In this document: positions 34,873 through 47,120 of the stretch, one piece after another
How the letters are laid out: each line of letters opens with the position of its first letter
Position numbering within the stretch: position 1 is the first letter of the stretch
Assembly (NCBI GenBank): GCA_039519185.1
Contig: CM076848.1
Span: forward strand, 29,245,917-29,309,916
DNA length: 64,000 nt
Direction of reading: 5' to 3'
Source: Astragalus membranaceus
Taxonomy: Eukaryota > Streptophyta > Magnoliopsida > Fabales > Fabaceae
Translations under genes and position numbers: made by a program
Notes under the pieces: generated by a model
Told to the model about the DNA's origin: nothing
The model's database searches: none
What the model saw: the letters and a program-made list of their open reading frames with translations, nothing else

Positions 34873-35560
34873 CTAGTGCATCCGCACGGGCTGATCGCGT
34901 TATGTGGCATGATTATACTCAAACAAAAATAAAAATTTTAAATGACATTCATCTAATATTAATTGTAAAATATATGTTGCTGAGGTGGCAATAATTCAGT
35001 TTCGCTCCCTCTCAGTCTGTGCCACGTGTCAAGTTTCTGTTGGTCCAGTTCAAATGGTTGTTAAGTTCGGTTTTGCTTAGTTTTTGGCGCCAAGGAGCTG
35101 AGTTCAACCGAATATATAATTGAGCTGTTGAATCCTTTTGTAATCAATCTGTAATCATTCCAAGGGGTGTGCGAGAGTGAAACACAGGGAAATTTGGGGC
35201 AAGGGAAGTGAGGGGGATTCGAATAGGGTAGGTTTCTCTATCTTGTACAATTTCATTCGAATTGATAAATGCAACAAGAATCAAGCCATTGCTTGATTCC
35301 CCAGATGTAAGTATCTCAAAGATACTGAACTGGGTAAACATTTTCTGTGTGTTCCTCATTTTAATTTCTGCAATTTACGTATTTTCCCAATTTCGGCAAA
35401 TTAGGGTTCATAGCTTCGATTTCTGGATTCGCGAAATCAAGCGCGCAATTGATCTCTTCGTCCCACTCAGATTGTTCTGGAATCGTGTTCTTGCATCTCT
35501 CTTTGCAATTGCGCTCAATTCTTGGCTCTATTCTTAACAATATAAAAAAATTAGCAACTT
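34873..35560 (-). mobile_element. Possible Helitron or copia-LTR relic
   Basis: The left edge, read on the minus strand, is CCCGTGCGGATGCACTAG followed by T, which resembles a Helitron 3' end although the hairpin-to-CTAG spacing is too short. Inside, 34,990-35,240 looks like a short copia-type LTR body (GCCACGTGTCAAG, TGTTGGTCC, ATATATAATTGAG, then ATCATTCC). A TTTTAAATGACATTCATCTA block near 34,936 recurs as TTTCAAATGGCATTCATCTA at 35,623, so two related pieces flank this stretch. Boundaries are uncertain. Confidence 0.3.
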
Positions 35561-36889
35561 TGTTGAGGTAGTGACAAATTTATAATGGGGATAAATATTT
35601 TTTTGATATTGTATAAATCAAAATTTCAAATGGCATTCATCTAAAATTAGTTTTAAAATATAAAGATTGTAATAGTTTTGTTGTTGTAAGGATAAATTTA
35701 GAATGATGATAGAAGTTATTGAGATAGTGTTTAAGTCCGAATGTACAACAAAATATGAGCATATATTTGTATAATAATCGTTCTTGTCATCAAAGTTGCA
35801 AGCATCAGAGTGTTTCATAATAGCAAAACAAATAACATGCTCATTATTTACTATGATTTTGCATGGTTATATTTTTCCTCTGATCTAATAAATGACTAAG
35901 TCATGTGCTTATTCATTATTTACTATGGCCCATTCTTGTTTCCATCTACATATTCCAGAAATTAACACACATACGACATGTCTTAAGAAAATACTACTAA
36001 AGTATGGAAGGAACAAACAGAGAATGAAGTTACCATTTTACATAGTCAGATGAACAGCTACGTATCAAAGCCTCTAAATGCAAGAATTAGTAAGCAAAAG
36101 AAAAGAAAAGAAAAGTATGTAAAAGACTAACATTTCTCAACCTTCAAAACACATGGCTAAAAGTTCAGCTTCATCATTATTGCAAAACTTCTTGATAGTG
36201 AGGAAAATCACTTATTAAACATCTTATGAAAAATGACTTCACCATGTTAGGAGACAAAAAAATATAAAGAGAAAAATTGCACCCAAGTCCCAACTATACT
36301 TGAAGATTTGTTGTCATTCTTACCATGTTAAAGCCTCATTCTTCAAATTTAAACATAAAATTCAATTACAATCATAACCAATACACAAATCTTAAAAAAA
36401 TCAAACTGAAATAAGGTTACAACCTGAAGCATGTGGAAATAGGCATTGTACATGTGAAACATAACTCAATAAGATGGATACAAAAAAGCAAAGATGCTTA
36501 GAACTGCGTCAACATTTTCTTACTATATATTATAATTACTGGGAACACCATAATCCTCCAAAGCTCACAAAATGAACAACCACTATAAGTTAAAATGTAA
36601 ATCTAGCAAGAAATCAGAAAGGTTAGCACAACCAAAATCACAAACTCTAGAATTGAATAATTGATTGATTTCTAAAAAACAACATTGAAGTATATGTGAA
36701 TGAAGGTTTGGACCCTAAAATGGAAAAACAAATAAAAAATAGTCCCATATCAGAATTTCTAAATTTTTAGTTTCTTTTACAATACAAGTATACAACAACA
36801 TTCAAAACAAAGGGAAATAGATTAAGGGAAATAGATTTCGTCTGGTTCCTTAGCCCCAACACAAAAACAGAGAGCGATACAACGCGTTT
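35560..36889. other. AT-rich intergenic DNA
   Basis: No ORF has coding character and I see no element ends apart from the repeat word at 35,623 noted above. Confidence 0.45.
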
Positions 36890-37095
36890 CACTACAAGAA
36901 TGTGCTGATTTACTTACCACATATTTCCGAGGGATTTTTTTGGTCGCTAATATCTTCGTTTCCGACGGATAGTTTCCTCGCTACGTGTTTAGTGCATTTC
37001 CCGCTTATATTTCCGACGGAATTTAAATCCCTAGCTACTTTCCGAGGGATATTTCCGTCGGAAACTCATAAATATCCGTCGGAACCGTTTCTCAC
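36890..37095 (+). mobile_element. CACTA transposon left end with subterminal repeats
   Basis: CACTACAAGAA at 36,890-36,900 is a standard CACTA terminus. It is followed by the dense subterminal motif TTTCCGACGGA / TCCGTCGGAAA in both orientations (about 36,925, 36,958, 37,010, 37,040, 37,055, 37,074). The 3 bp before it is TTT. A possible right end, TGTTGTAGTG at 39,320-39,329, matches the terminal CACTACAA but has neither subterminal repeats nor a matching 3-bp duplication, so the right border is unknown. Confidence 0.65.
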
Positions 37096-37099
37096 TTAA

Positions 37100-38600
37100 A
37101 ATTAAAAGAACATATTCATCGACCACTCCATCACTTTCACTCTCACTTCTCACTTCTCATTGTAACCCTAAACCCTCTCCACTCTCAGCCGCCCCTCTCA
37201 CCTTCACGTCGTCGGCGACCACCACTCCCACCTTCACGTCACCGGCCACCACCGTTCCTTCTTCTCATCACTTCCACTCCCTTCGCGCGATCCGACCCAA
37301 AACCCACAACCCATCGTGCGTTGAACCCGTGAAAGCGCTGAACCCAGTCCCTTCCACTTCGTCCCTTCCACTTCGTACCCAGTCCCTGAATCGATTTCAC
37401 TTCCTCCCTTCCACTTCGTCTCGTCGTTGCTAGTCCTTGAATCTCTAACTTTCATATTCTCAAAAACTGAAACAAGAAGAATCGTCGCAAAGGGAGAAGA
37501 GTGGGTTTGCCGAAAGGAAAGCAAGAGAGTGTGGAGGAGAAGCGAGGGCAAAAATACAGAGACAGAGAGGAAAGCATCTAATTTCTTCTTTTTCCCTCTC
37601 TTGGTTTGGTCAGTTGATTCTTCAGTAATTTCTCTCTTTCAGATTTTTCCCAAATATGAACCCTAGAAAATCTTAGTTTTAAGACTCTGAGGTAATCTAT
37701 GTAATAAGTAGTTTAAGTGCCCATATATCTTCGCATTATGTTTCACCCTTTGATTGTTAATGTTTGCATATCAATCAAGAACATAGTTGAAGGATGCCTC
37801 GTCGGAGTTGCTCTGTCAAAGAGATCAAGAGGTGAAAGTAGTAAGTCTAGACTAGCTACAAAAGAAGGCTTTTGCATTGTACTTCATCTTTTTTCTTTTA
37901 TGTTTGTGATGTGGTTAACAAATATGTTTTGACTGCTTTTGCAAAAAGAATCAAATGCTATTGATAACACTATTTGTTTAATTTTAAATTCATATGTTTC
38001 TCTTAATATCCTCTTTATGATTTTCTTCATGGTATGTGTAGTTTCTGTTTATTTATGGGAGTGGTTTATTCATTTAATTTTTTTTGGTAGTTTTCATTTT
38101 CACAACTTCTGCATGTTTTTGCTATGAGTATGTAGACCTCAAGCAGGGCCAAGGCAGAAGCTGAACTTTGTAAGATTCAAGGTATCAAAATTAATTCAAG
38201 GTTAAGAGTTTCATGTTGCTTTATAGAGCTAAACTGAAGTTGTTATATATTACTAATGCCGTAATGCGATATTCTATTGGATCTTCTCTCTTATTTCACC
38301 AATTACTGAGCGGAGCTGCAATTTCACATTGCTCTCTTTTGGTTTAAGTTGGGATTTGAATAGCTTTGTTTCATTCATTTTTTTGAATTTGAATTGATTT
38401 AAGATACAAAACTAATGATTCATGCTGAAGGGATGATAGTATGTGATCCTTTATTCATTTTTGTTTTTTAAGGTAGTCGACACGGGGAAAGCACCTATCA
38501 ATGAAGAATTGAGCATTGACACTGAGTTTTCGTTCTCACTACTGTCTGTATCTTTTTCTATTAATAACCAAAGTCACTAGGAATGTATAATATAAAGACA
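37100..38600 (+). other. Gene-like leader and intron sequence behind the CACTA end
   Basis: After the subterminal repeats comes a C-rich, leader-like stretch (TCATTGTAACCCTAAACCC then CTCCACTCTCAGCCGCC, 37,158-37,270). Further on are T-rich, intron-like segments, and a short exon-like ATGCCTCGTCGGAGTTGCTC at 37,794 closing at a GTGAAAG donor. No protein family can be named. The same layout (CACTA subterminal repeats, then a C-rich leader) is seen at 61,904-62,450. Confidence 0.3.
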
Positions 38601-38613
38601 TTCATTATAAATA

Positions 38614-39000
38614 CTAGGGCGCTCACCCGTGCGATGCACGGGCTAGAGTGGTAGCAAATATGATGCAAAAGTGGTATGCATAATGAGTTACTGACTAAGA
38701 AAATAGAAAATGATTGCATAATTCAGTTGTATTAAATTATTTATCCCATAGTGGTATGTGAATCACGTTGAATGGATATATGTTTTGAGATATGGTAACG
38801 TGTGATGCCTAAATAGAAGATTGCATTAATGTTCTGATAAGACTAATAAAGACTAAATTACATGATGCATAAATAGAAAATTGCATTAATGTTCTAATAC
38901 GTTACTGTCTATTAGTGTAAAATGTCCAAGTAAAATAGATTGGAATGAATCGATTATGCTTTATTATTTGTTCTAATTAATTAAATGTACAATTTAGCAT
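38614..39000 (-). mobile_element. Helitron 3' end (minus strand)
   Basis: Read on the minus strand, a perfect 7-bp-stem hairpin CCCGTGCATCGCACGGG (38,626-38,642) is followed by eight bases and CTAG, then T: a textbook Helitron 3' terminus. The body extends to the right. It includes a 58-bp direct repeat (units with AAATAGAAGATTGCATTAAT near 38,811 and AAATAGAAAATTGCATTAAT near 38,871). The 5' TC end is not identified, so the end coordinate is only what is clearly element-like. The element may extend over the 4CL fragments. Confidence 0.55.
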
Positions 39001-39887
39001 TAACCTAAAAATTTTCACCGAAATAATCTATTCCTTTAGTACAATTTACATAATAAGGTATGAATAAATGAATAAATAATATATATATATATATATATCA
39101 ATATTTTAGAATTATATAAAATAAATGTAATTGATAATTTTAGCGACATGGAGACGTCGGCTCCTGGATTCGAACCCAGGTGTGAGCAATTGTAGTGTGT
39201 GTGCTTGGTATTTATTTTCCATTTCATCTAAGTAGACAAAAAATAGCGAGAGACAATGTTAGTTTCGGCGACAGGTTTACCACAGGGTTATAGGGTACAG
39301 AGTAAAAAGCTGTTTTGCGTGTTGTAGTGAAGCAGGCTTTTATTACATTCTTTGATAGGCCTTTATTTAATAATAAGTGGGTGTTAGATCAGAATGCAAG
39401 GACACAGCTTGCTACATGTATCAAAATTAACTTCATTAACCCACTATGATCCATTGAAATTGGTGTCATCTTCATCATCATCCACATCAAGCGCTCCATT
39501 TTATCCTGGTAAATGGCACCACAAGCCTCTCACTATACAGGAAAACAGAAAAATTCAATCACAATGGGAATCTAACAAAAATATGTGATCATAGAGATCA
39601 GATTGGATAATTTAATTTATTTTGGAATAGCATTATATGATCAGTATGTGTAACCAACATATCATCCTCTAGAATAGCATACATAAAGCAACAACACGAG
39701 GAAAAAAAACAAACACTATATTGTTAACGCATACAACTGAAGGTTCAAAGTATCACACTATCACTCTATTCAACTACGGTACAAAGCAATAATGAGTAGA
39801 GCAATTAAAAATTGACAATACAAGATTGAAAGGATAGTTCTTTCACCAAATATTAACATATTGGAAAACAAGGTTTTAGAAGCATAC

Positions 39888-40276
39888 CTGCTTTGCTACA
39901 TACTCCATGACCTGAGCTGCAGTAATGTTGCTTCCTGGTTTTCTTACCACAAAAGCCATTGGAATCTGCCCTGCATCTTCGTCAGGATACCTGTTTCTAA
40001 AATATTAGTTAGCAGACGTGTTGAACCTTCTTCCCACAGGATCTAGAATTTGGAAAAAGTCAATAGTTCCAAAACATAGAATTGAATAGAAAACAACTTC
40101 CGACACGCGCCATAAGATTCAAGCTCCAGATAATAGATTAGTGTTGCTAAGTTGATGGTGTTTTCAATCACCTTTCATGATTGTTGGTCCTCGCAACCAC
40201 AGCTCCAGCTCCCCTCTCTCGCCAGGAAATAATGTCTGTCCAGTTACAGGGTCCACTATCTTGGCCACCATTTTTT
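39888..40276 (-). pseudogene. 4-coumarate-CoA-ligase-like (acyl-activating enzyme) gene fragment
   Basis: Two minus-strand exons are clear. 40,172-40,276 (CAG acceptor, GTGATT donor) encodes AKIVDPVTGQTLFPGERGEL followed by ELWLRGPTIMKG. 39,888-39,990 (CAG acceptor, GTATGC donor) encodes YPDEDAGQIPMAFVVRKPGS followed by NITAAQVMEYVAKQ. These are two neighbouring parts of the C-terminal half of 4CL-like adenylating enzymes. However, the intervening segment of the family (WLKTGD to the hinge and the ADAAV region) is missing between them. The N-terminal domain with the AMP-binding P-loop and the final catalytic-Lys segment are not found in the surrounding kilobases. Both exons keep clean frames and splice sites, so the capture or deletion is recent. 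Helitron-mediated capture is plausible given the same-strand Helitron end at 38,614 (inference). Confidence 0.75.
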
Positions 40277-41690
40277 CTGCTTTTCACCATAATCCTGCTA
40301 TGTGGCAAAGAAAAGTAGCATCCGGAAGCCTCGATAAACATGGTTTTCCCACAGTTAAAAAATGTTTATACGTTATTCAAAGCTAAATTATTTTCTATGC
40401 AACCTACTTGATTCAAATCTAAATTATTTTCTATGCATGCAACCTGCTTTTGAAATGATTAAGGTGAAATCAATATTAGAATGAACTTGACAAAGGAAAC
40501 ATGCCCATTTAAATAACACTAAGATGGAAATTGATGATCAATAATCTACAACACACAAGCATCAAGGAGTAAAGCACAGTGATCAAAGTCAAATACTTCA
40601 CATTCTCAATCTACAACACACAAGCATTGAGGGGTAAAGTCAATTGACGAAATATGATAGAACACGAATCTTACCTCTACATATCGGCTTTGTAGCAACC
40701 TTAATGCCCAATCCTGCTGCAAACGGCTTTGTAACAACACAAATTCTGATGCACAGAGTTAGAGTAGAACTTTAAAACAATGAGAGATACATATCGTGAG
40801 TAAAATATGGCAATTGTTATTTTCAATAAACTAAGAAACTTCACAATATCAGAGAACTACTATAACTATTATGTGGAATATTATCTGCCATATAAGGAGC
40901 ACATCAACCGTGTAAACAATAAACATAGTTAGAGAAGGAAATAAAGGAGCAATAATCTAACTAAGTTTTGTTCCAACAATTTAGAACCATTAACATGGCT
41001 ACTCTTGAAGAAGCATATTAATAGAGAAGAGTAATTCCTACTTCCTAGATAATTTGAAGACAAACAAACACAGAATAATTCAAAGCAAAAAGACCTCAAA
41101 TCAGAAATAATGTACCTTAAGAGATTGTGAGAAATGTCAAGCATTACAAATGCCGTTTGGGATTGTAGTGCATCTAAAAAATTAGGAAATCATTGTGAAA
41201 CAATAAAAACATTGAAAAATTAAGATTTGGGAAAAGCTAAAAAACCTAAAATTTCGTGGTTCCCAATATTCACAACACCATTTGTACCGTATTGGAAGGG
41301 ACATCTGTCACCTTGAGTGGGGAAAAAATCAAACACTTGGGAGGTGTTTATTCTTGAAGCAAATAAAGCTCATGCAATCCCCAACCTGCATCTCAAATGA
41401 ATTTGTTAGAACCAAAACTCAAAAATTTTAAAATTGTGTAGATAAGCACATAATCAAAAGCAAATGAACTAAAAGGCCAAAAAAATGTTGTCTAAAATTC
41501 AGTGTTTGCATGTAGGGGGGCCATCATTTTCTCTAAAAATGTGAAGATTATCACCAGCTACATGATGGAAAAGGCGTGATTAATACAACAAACTATTAAA
41601 TTTTTTGCATTTAAGATATTAAGCTGCAAAGGAGCTGAAACAAAGTGAGAACAAATTAGAGTCAAAAATAAACAAGCATGATACTTACGT

Positions 41691-41840
41691 TGTCGCCGAT
41701 TTCGATGGACAGAGGAAACGAACCACCACTTGATTCAAAGAGCTCAACCCGGTTTAGAATGAATCGCTGGAGTTCATCGTCTCCGACCCTTACAACATGT
41801 AGTTCGAGAAGCTTGAAGTTGTGATTCTATGGTGAGGTCA
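41691..41840 (-). other. Exon-like minus-strand segment of unknown origin
   Basis: An open frame on the minus strand reads HNFKLLELHVVRVGDDELQR, then FILNRVELFESSGG and PLSIEIGDN, before a perfect GTAAGTATC donor. There is no ATG in frame. It is probably a captured exon like the 4CL pieces nearby; I do not recognise the protein. Confidence 0.3.
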
Positions 41841-41849
41841 GCAGTGATT

Positions 41850-44755
41850 TGTTTAAAGATGTAGGAAGAGGGGAGTTGGAGAGGATCGGGTGTAGAGAGA
41901 AAGAAGAAGGGGGTTTGGGAGGAGTGGAATGGACAAAAGGAAAAAGTTTTGAATAATTGAAAGCACGAAGGGAGAGGATGGGAGGAGAGCATGCATCAAT
42001 TAATTTCTAGGTGGAGGGACAGCTTGCATAAAGGAAAAAATCTTGGAGAGAGCCACATTTTTTCAACGTAGCTATTGTGGGATGTCCTTTCTTTGCTGCA
42101 TGTCCTTTAAAAACAAGGCTTAGAAGTAAAAACAAGGCTTATAAGTGCAATGTAGGCAACAGGCTTTTTGTATCTCCTTTTGCTTGTCTCTCTCTGCTGC
42201 AAAACAAAAGAAAAGGAAAAATTTCTTTTTGAAATTTCAAAGCTAACCATTTGAAGGAAGGAGGTAATATGTGTATCTAATTTCAATTTTCAAATGTAAA
42301 GTTTTAGTGGGCCCAATTATAATCAGAAAAATGTAAAGCAAGCAGATGAGGCTTTTTGTCAACGTAGGCTTTTGTGGTAGATAGATAGATGCATAACATA
42401 GCAAGTTGAGGGAACAATGTTGGAGCCTAAACATTTTAACTCAATTTTGGATGGCATCCCCTAAAGTAAATGGGAACACATCAATATTTGTCAACCTAGG
42501 TAGTCTGTCATCTGCTTCCACAGTTGGCTAGAAACGAGTTTTTTGTTGGAGCCTTATTACATAGAAGTGAAATGTGAACACTACCAATTTTGTCAACCTA
42601 GGCCACATGCAAACTCAATCCCCACCTATTTTACATATTGCTTCCAAGTGTGAAAACAACCAAAATTTCAATGGCTGTGTCAGGGAGGCGTTTTCTGCTA
42701 CAGAAAGGTACTCAACTTGTGGTTGAATAAAATGACATCTACTGCTTGTTATATGTGAAAGCTTTAGAACGAGAGATACGTGGTTAAATGCATGAAAATT
42801 GGATTGGCGCTCAGCATGGTGAAATGGAACGTGAAAATCTGCATGGATGATCAGTTTGCCGCTTAAAATGTAGAAAATGCATCTAGGATTAATAGGAAGA
42901 GATATTTATATTTATGATAGCAGCCATCAAAATCTCTTAAGGGAAAAGAACCCCTCATTGAAGAATTACACTTTCACACTCTAAGTATACAAGTTCGATT
43001 TCTTTACTAACAATTTGATAAATGATGTTTATGGGAATACCGTACTGTATAAGAAAGATAAATGGTGGGTAGGTTAATGGCTATAATCCTCTCTTTAGTT
43101 TATAGGCGTTAGTTATGTCTTTTCAGTAAGCACTTTTGAGATATGGTCAAGAAATATGCACTATTTCTCCATTCTTCAATTTATTGATCTCTGTTTGTTG
43201 TTGAGAATAGCTATAGAAACTAATGTGATGTTTTTTTTTTGGCTTTTTCATTGGAACTTGAAACATGGTTTGCTGCACTGTGATAGAAGATTTTATTAAT
43301 GAAGCTACATGTCCCTTTAATTTTGCTTGGATATTTCACATGTTTTGCTAGACTATGATTAGCTTCACTTCTTTCAATTTTCTGATGCTTCTTCAACTTC
43401 CTCTATATTTCTTGGCTTCAATTTGATAACTTTTGATGAATATTTGTTTATAGTTATACTATTTATTGTCTTGCTGGTATGTGCAAATACAAGCCATTCT
43501 TAATATTGAATCATTTGCTTTACAACTATGAAAATGGAGAAACAATTTAAGCATGCTCTCTTGCATATTGTGGGTTCATCCACTTTAATTTGTTAATGAG
43601 CCACTCTAATACTATTTTAATTTGTTTTGCAGATTTCCAGATTCACATTTTCTGATCTGAAATGATGAGTAGGTATAGAATAATGGCATTTTATAAGGGA
43701 TTCACCTTGCTATAATACTTGTGATTGTACTTTCTTATAATATGTTCTATATTTTGTAATACTTGATCAGCCATTTAAACATGTTGCAGCTTTGAGTATG
43801 CATGTCCTCCTACTTTGCTAACATTTTTTCTCCAACAAGTGAAAGATGGTATACAACCTTTCCCTATGTTTTCTGGCTGGGGTATCTTTTGAATGTTTTC
43901 TTCCAGTTGATTTATTAAGAAAGAAAATGTTTAATCAAAAGTAATGATTTTTCTGAAGAAGTTTTGATGTGGATTTTTTTGAAAAGTGTTTTGAATCCTT
44001 CCAGAAATTTGATTTGTGTTTGAAAGAGTAAGTTTTGATTCTTGGTAGTAAAATATATTATCTTAATGTTAAGTCTGAGACTTGATAAACACCAATTTAG
44101 TATATTTTTAGAGATAGTTTCAGACCATTTTTTTAGATCAATTATTATCAATTATATAAATCACTGACTTAATTTGTTCTTTATTTTGCAGAAATGCTAA
44201 AGAGATAAAAGACTGAAAATCTCAATTAAATTATGAGTTTGGCGATTAAAGGAATTGGAAATCAAAATAAAAGGGTCATGGCCCATGTGGCCCAAATGAG
44301 AAGTGCAATCCATGAATTGAAATAATGGCCCAGGGTTAATGGAAACGGCTGAGGGAAAGAAGCCAGCAATTTGTGAATAACCTAGGCCTACATTATAAAA
44401 AGAAAAGAAAGGCAACATCAATTAAAGAGGGGAGAAGAATTAGAGAAAGAAGGTGCCACAACACACAACGAGGAGAGAGCCGCACACACGAGAATTAACA
44501 AGGAAGCGGTAGTGACGGCAACGCACTGGAGAGAAGAAAAAGAGTTTTTGGGTATCGTTCTTGACACCGTGGGAGAGCTTTGGAGCAGGAAAGGAGACTG
44601 GAGATTCAGAACAAGAATTTCTCTAACTTCCGGGTTATTTTTATCTCTGTAATTCATGACTCTAATTACTGTTTTATTGTTCTTTATGACTTTGGATAGC
44701 TAAATCCTCTTCTAGGGTCTTAGGTGGATCTTGCATGTTTAGAGACCTTTTTAAG
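41850..44755. other. Long stretch without a recognisable gene
   Basis: Isolated exon-like bits occur on the plus strand: ATGGCTGTGTCAGGGAGGCG at 42,670 closing at a GTACTC donor, and TTTTGCAG/TTGCAG acceptors near 43,632, 43,789 and 44,191. Their frames hold early stops and do not join into a protein. It could be a non-coding transcript or a relic. Confidence 0.35.
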
Positions 44756-44765
44756 TTCTTTATGA

Positions 44766-46466
44766 CTCTGCACCACCTTGATATGGTGAGATAAAGTTAG
44801 GTAGAGCTTTAGTGGGAAGTCTGTTGATCAAGTAAACAACATTAGTGAAGCTATGGTCCAAAAAGTGAAGAGGTAGGGAAGCATGGGTGAGAAGGGTGAG
44901 TCCCATCTCAACAATTTACTTGTGCTTGCACTCAACTGTCCCGTTTTGATGAGAGGTATAAGAGCAAGTGAATCTATGAACAACGCCTCGATTGTTAAGA
45001 TGAGGTGTAAAGACTTTGAATTCTCCCCCAGAGTCAGATTGTAGGGCTTTAATGTGAGAGGTGAAGTGATTGGTAACAAGCTTGTGAAATTGGTGAAAGA
45101 CATTAATGGCATTAGATTTACGTTTGAAAAAGTAAATCCAGGTGAATTTGGTACAAGCATCAACAAAAGCAATATAATAGGAATAGCCACCACCGGATGG
45201 TGAGAGAGATGGACCCCAAAAATCAGTGTGTATTAGCTCAAATGGTGTGTGATAAAATGTATTGGTGAATGGAGAGTGAGTGCGATGTGATTTTCCAAGG
45301 GCACGGGACTTACACAAAACAAACATATCATTCACGGGGACAACAATTTTACAATGATTAAGTACAGTTTTAACAGCTATTATGTTGGCATGGCCAAGTC
45401 TATGATGCCAAATAGGGAAACTAGTGACCTTACTGTGAGTGGTAGTGGTGGGCTATATATGTGTAAGGGAATGTGAACTAACAGAAGCAAAAGCATTTGG
45501 TGTAGACACCTGAGAAACTCTAAACAGACTAGGAATGAGAAAGACTCCATTAGCACCATGAACACCTCTAAGCAAGACTTGATTAGATTCTTAAGATTTA
45601 ACAAGGCAAAAGGATGAGTGAAATTCAAAGAATACATGGTTATCATCACAGAAATGACCTACTGAAATTAGATTACGTGTGGCAGTGGGAACTAACAGAC
45701 AGTGTTAAGTTTAAAGGTTAAGTTAGGGTGTGTAGTAATTATGGATCCAATAGAGTGTATAGGTGCTCGGTGTCCATTGCCCTTGGTGACCTGCTCTGGC
45801 CCTTTGTAAATGGTACTCTAGTGTAAATTGTGTGAGTGAGCAGTGAGGCTATGTAATGCACAAGTGTCAATATACCAACCTTGGCCTTGAAGATCCTCTG
45901 GTACAGCAATGGAGCTACTGGCTGATGGTTCATAAGTAGTGAAAGCAGAGAAGGCTTGTGGTATGTCTTCAACAGAGTCTGTAGTAGGATTTAGCTGAGG
46001 AGTCGTAGATTGCTTGTTGTCTAGACAATTGTTGACATTATCAGCAGCTTGAGTAGGTGGTGCAGAGTAGTTCTCATCATACTTGTACTAGCAATCAACA
46101 ACAGTGTGGCCAGGCTTGCCACAAACTTGACAAGTAGGACGAGGAAGACCACTGTGAACACGGCCACGACCACGAGTAAATCGCCCTCTGCCTCTGTAGT
46201 TAGAGTATCCATAGGCTTGATGAGGATAAGAATCAGAAAATCTACCTGAGTGAGCACCACCACAGTGAGAAGTGTGTGCGAAATTTGCTCAAACTGCGAA
46301 AGTAGCCAATTCTTGGCAAAACTTGTCCAATTGTGCCTCTTGAACTAGAAGCAGCGACTCAAGTTTAGTTAGATCCAACGTAAGGCTTGATAAACACCAT
46401 AAGCTCAATAGGATTGTACTTGTCAGGTGAATCTGGTGTAGCTACCGAAGAATCAGGCGTAGCCAT
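44766..46466 (-). pseudogene. Copia gag-pol relic (gag, GAG-pre-integrase, integrase)
   Basis: The gag start is at 46,464-46,466 (MATPDSSVATPDSPDKYNPI). Frames are broken by stops at several points. The zinc knuckle CQVCGKPGHTVVDC is at about 46,090-46,130, preceded by an RGRGRFTRGRGR stretch. Near 45,890 a WYIDTCALHSLT segment matches the protease region, with C where the usual motif has D-x-G/S-A. The pre-integrase domain reads IWHHRLGHANIIAV near 45,400. The integrase core reads FELIHTDFWGP, YIAFVDACTKFTWIYFF and LQSDSGGEF, giving two of the DDE acidic residues, with NGTVECKHK at the third (E present). The domain continues past a TAA to LINRLPTKALPN at about 44,800. Confidence 0.85.
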
Positions 46467-46540
46467 TGAAGAAAATAGGAGTTGCAGAGAAGCAGCAAAG
46501 GTGTGGAACCAAAAACGAAGAAGGTTCCAAGAACGATTTA

Positions 46541-46554
46541 CGCGATTGATACCA
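46541..46554 (-). other. Copia primer-binding site
   Basis: On the minus strand TGGTATCAATCGCG directly follows the LTR end TTTTAGCA. TGGTATCA is the standard initiator-Met tRNA complement of plant copia elements; the last bases differ from the usual GAGC. Confidence 0.75.
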
Positions 46555-46762
46555 TGCTAAAAGAGGATTTGTGATTCCGTTTGGAATCCATAACAGAATT
46601 CTAACTGTGTATTGAATGATTATAAGATTCAGTTACACGCAAGCTTATATAGTCAATTGTATTGACTCGACAATGCCACATCACCTTTGATGGTTACAAG
46701 CAAAGCTGAAATATCACCCATAGAAAGGCAACTCCAAAAACTACAGAAGCTCATATCAGACA
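46555..46762 (-). repeat. Copia 5' LTR (about 208 bp)
   Basis: On the minus strand it runs from TGTCTGATATGAGCTTCTG to CCTCTTTTAGCA, with a TATATAAGC TATA box about two-thirds of the way in terms of U3 length. The outer boundary is the best TG start; no second LTR is present to confirm it. Confidence 0.6.
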
Positions 46763-47120
46763 AAATTTTAATTTTTTTAATAATGTGTACCTATCGTATA
46801 AATTGACTAATATTCACACAAAAAAAATGCTCAACAAAAGGAGTGGGATTCTTGTGGCCTGACTCTACAAGCAGACCACTTCAATCAGTATCATACTAAA
46901 ATAAATGTACAAATCCTCAAAACATGTCAAAAAGGTTTGGCATCTAACATGAATTCAGCTGCTATGAGCATACTTCTAGCTGAGCAAGTTCTGGCCTTGA
47001 AACTGCATTATGAATGTGTCCATTTTCACCAAGCAAAGCCATTATATGGAAAGGCAAATCCAAAGAGCTATGAATTTGAGGAACTTGCTAATTTGCACTA
47101 ACAAAGCCATGATAGTGTTT

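Larger units (their letters stand above)
44766..46762 (-). mobile_element. Truncated Ty1/copia retrotransposon
   Basis: On the minus strand the order is: short 5' LTR (46,555-46,762), PBS (46,541-46,554), gag with zinc knuckle, GAG-pre-integrase and integrase core, cut off before reverse transcriptase at about 44,766. The element therefore lacks its 3' half. Stops and frameshifts make it inactive. It starts 360 bp from the 3' end of the WD40 gene and has the same orientation. Confidence 0.85.

Noticed and set aside
37234..37666. Minus- and plus-strand ORFs over the C-rich leader at 37.2-37.7 kb
   Set aside because: Compositional openness only; products have no domain and the frames run through leader-like sequence.
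39150..39185. Minus-strand GGTTCGAATCC, a tRNA B-box match
   Set aside because: There is no A-box at a suitable distance, no acceptor stem or anticodon arm; it is a chance match or an old SINE trace.
39320..39329. TGTTGTAGTG as the right end of the CACTA element at 36,890
   Set aside because: The flanking 3 bp (AAG) does not match TTT, and the subterminal TTCCGACGGA repeats are absent on this side.
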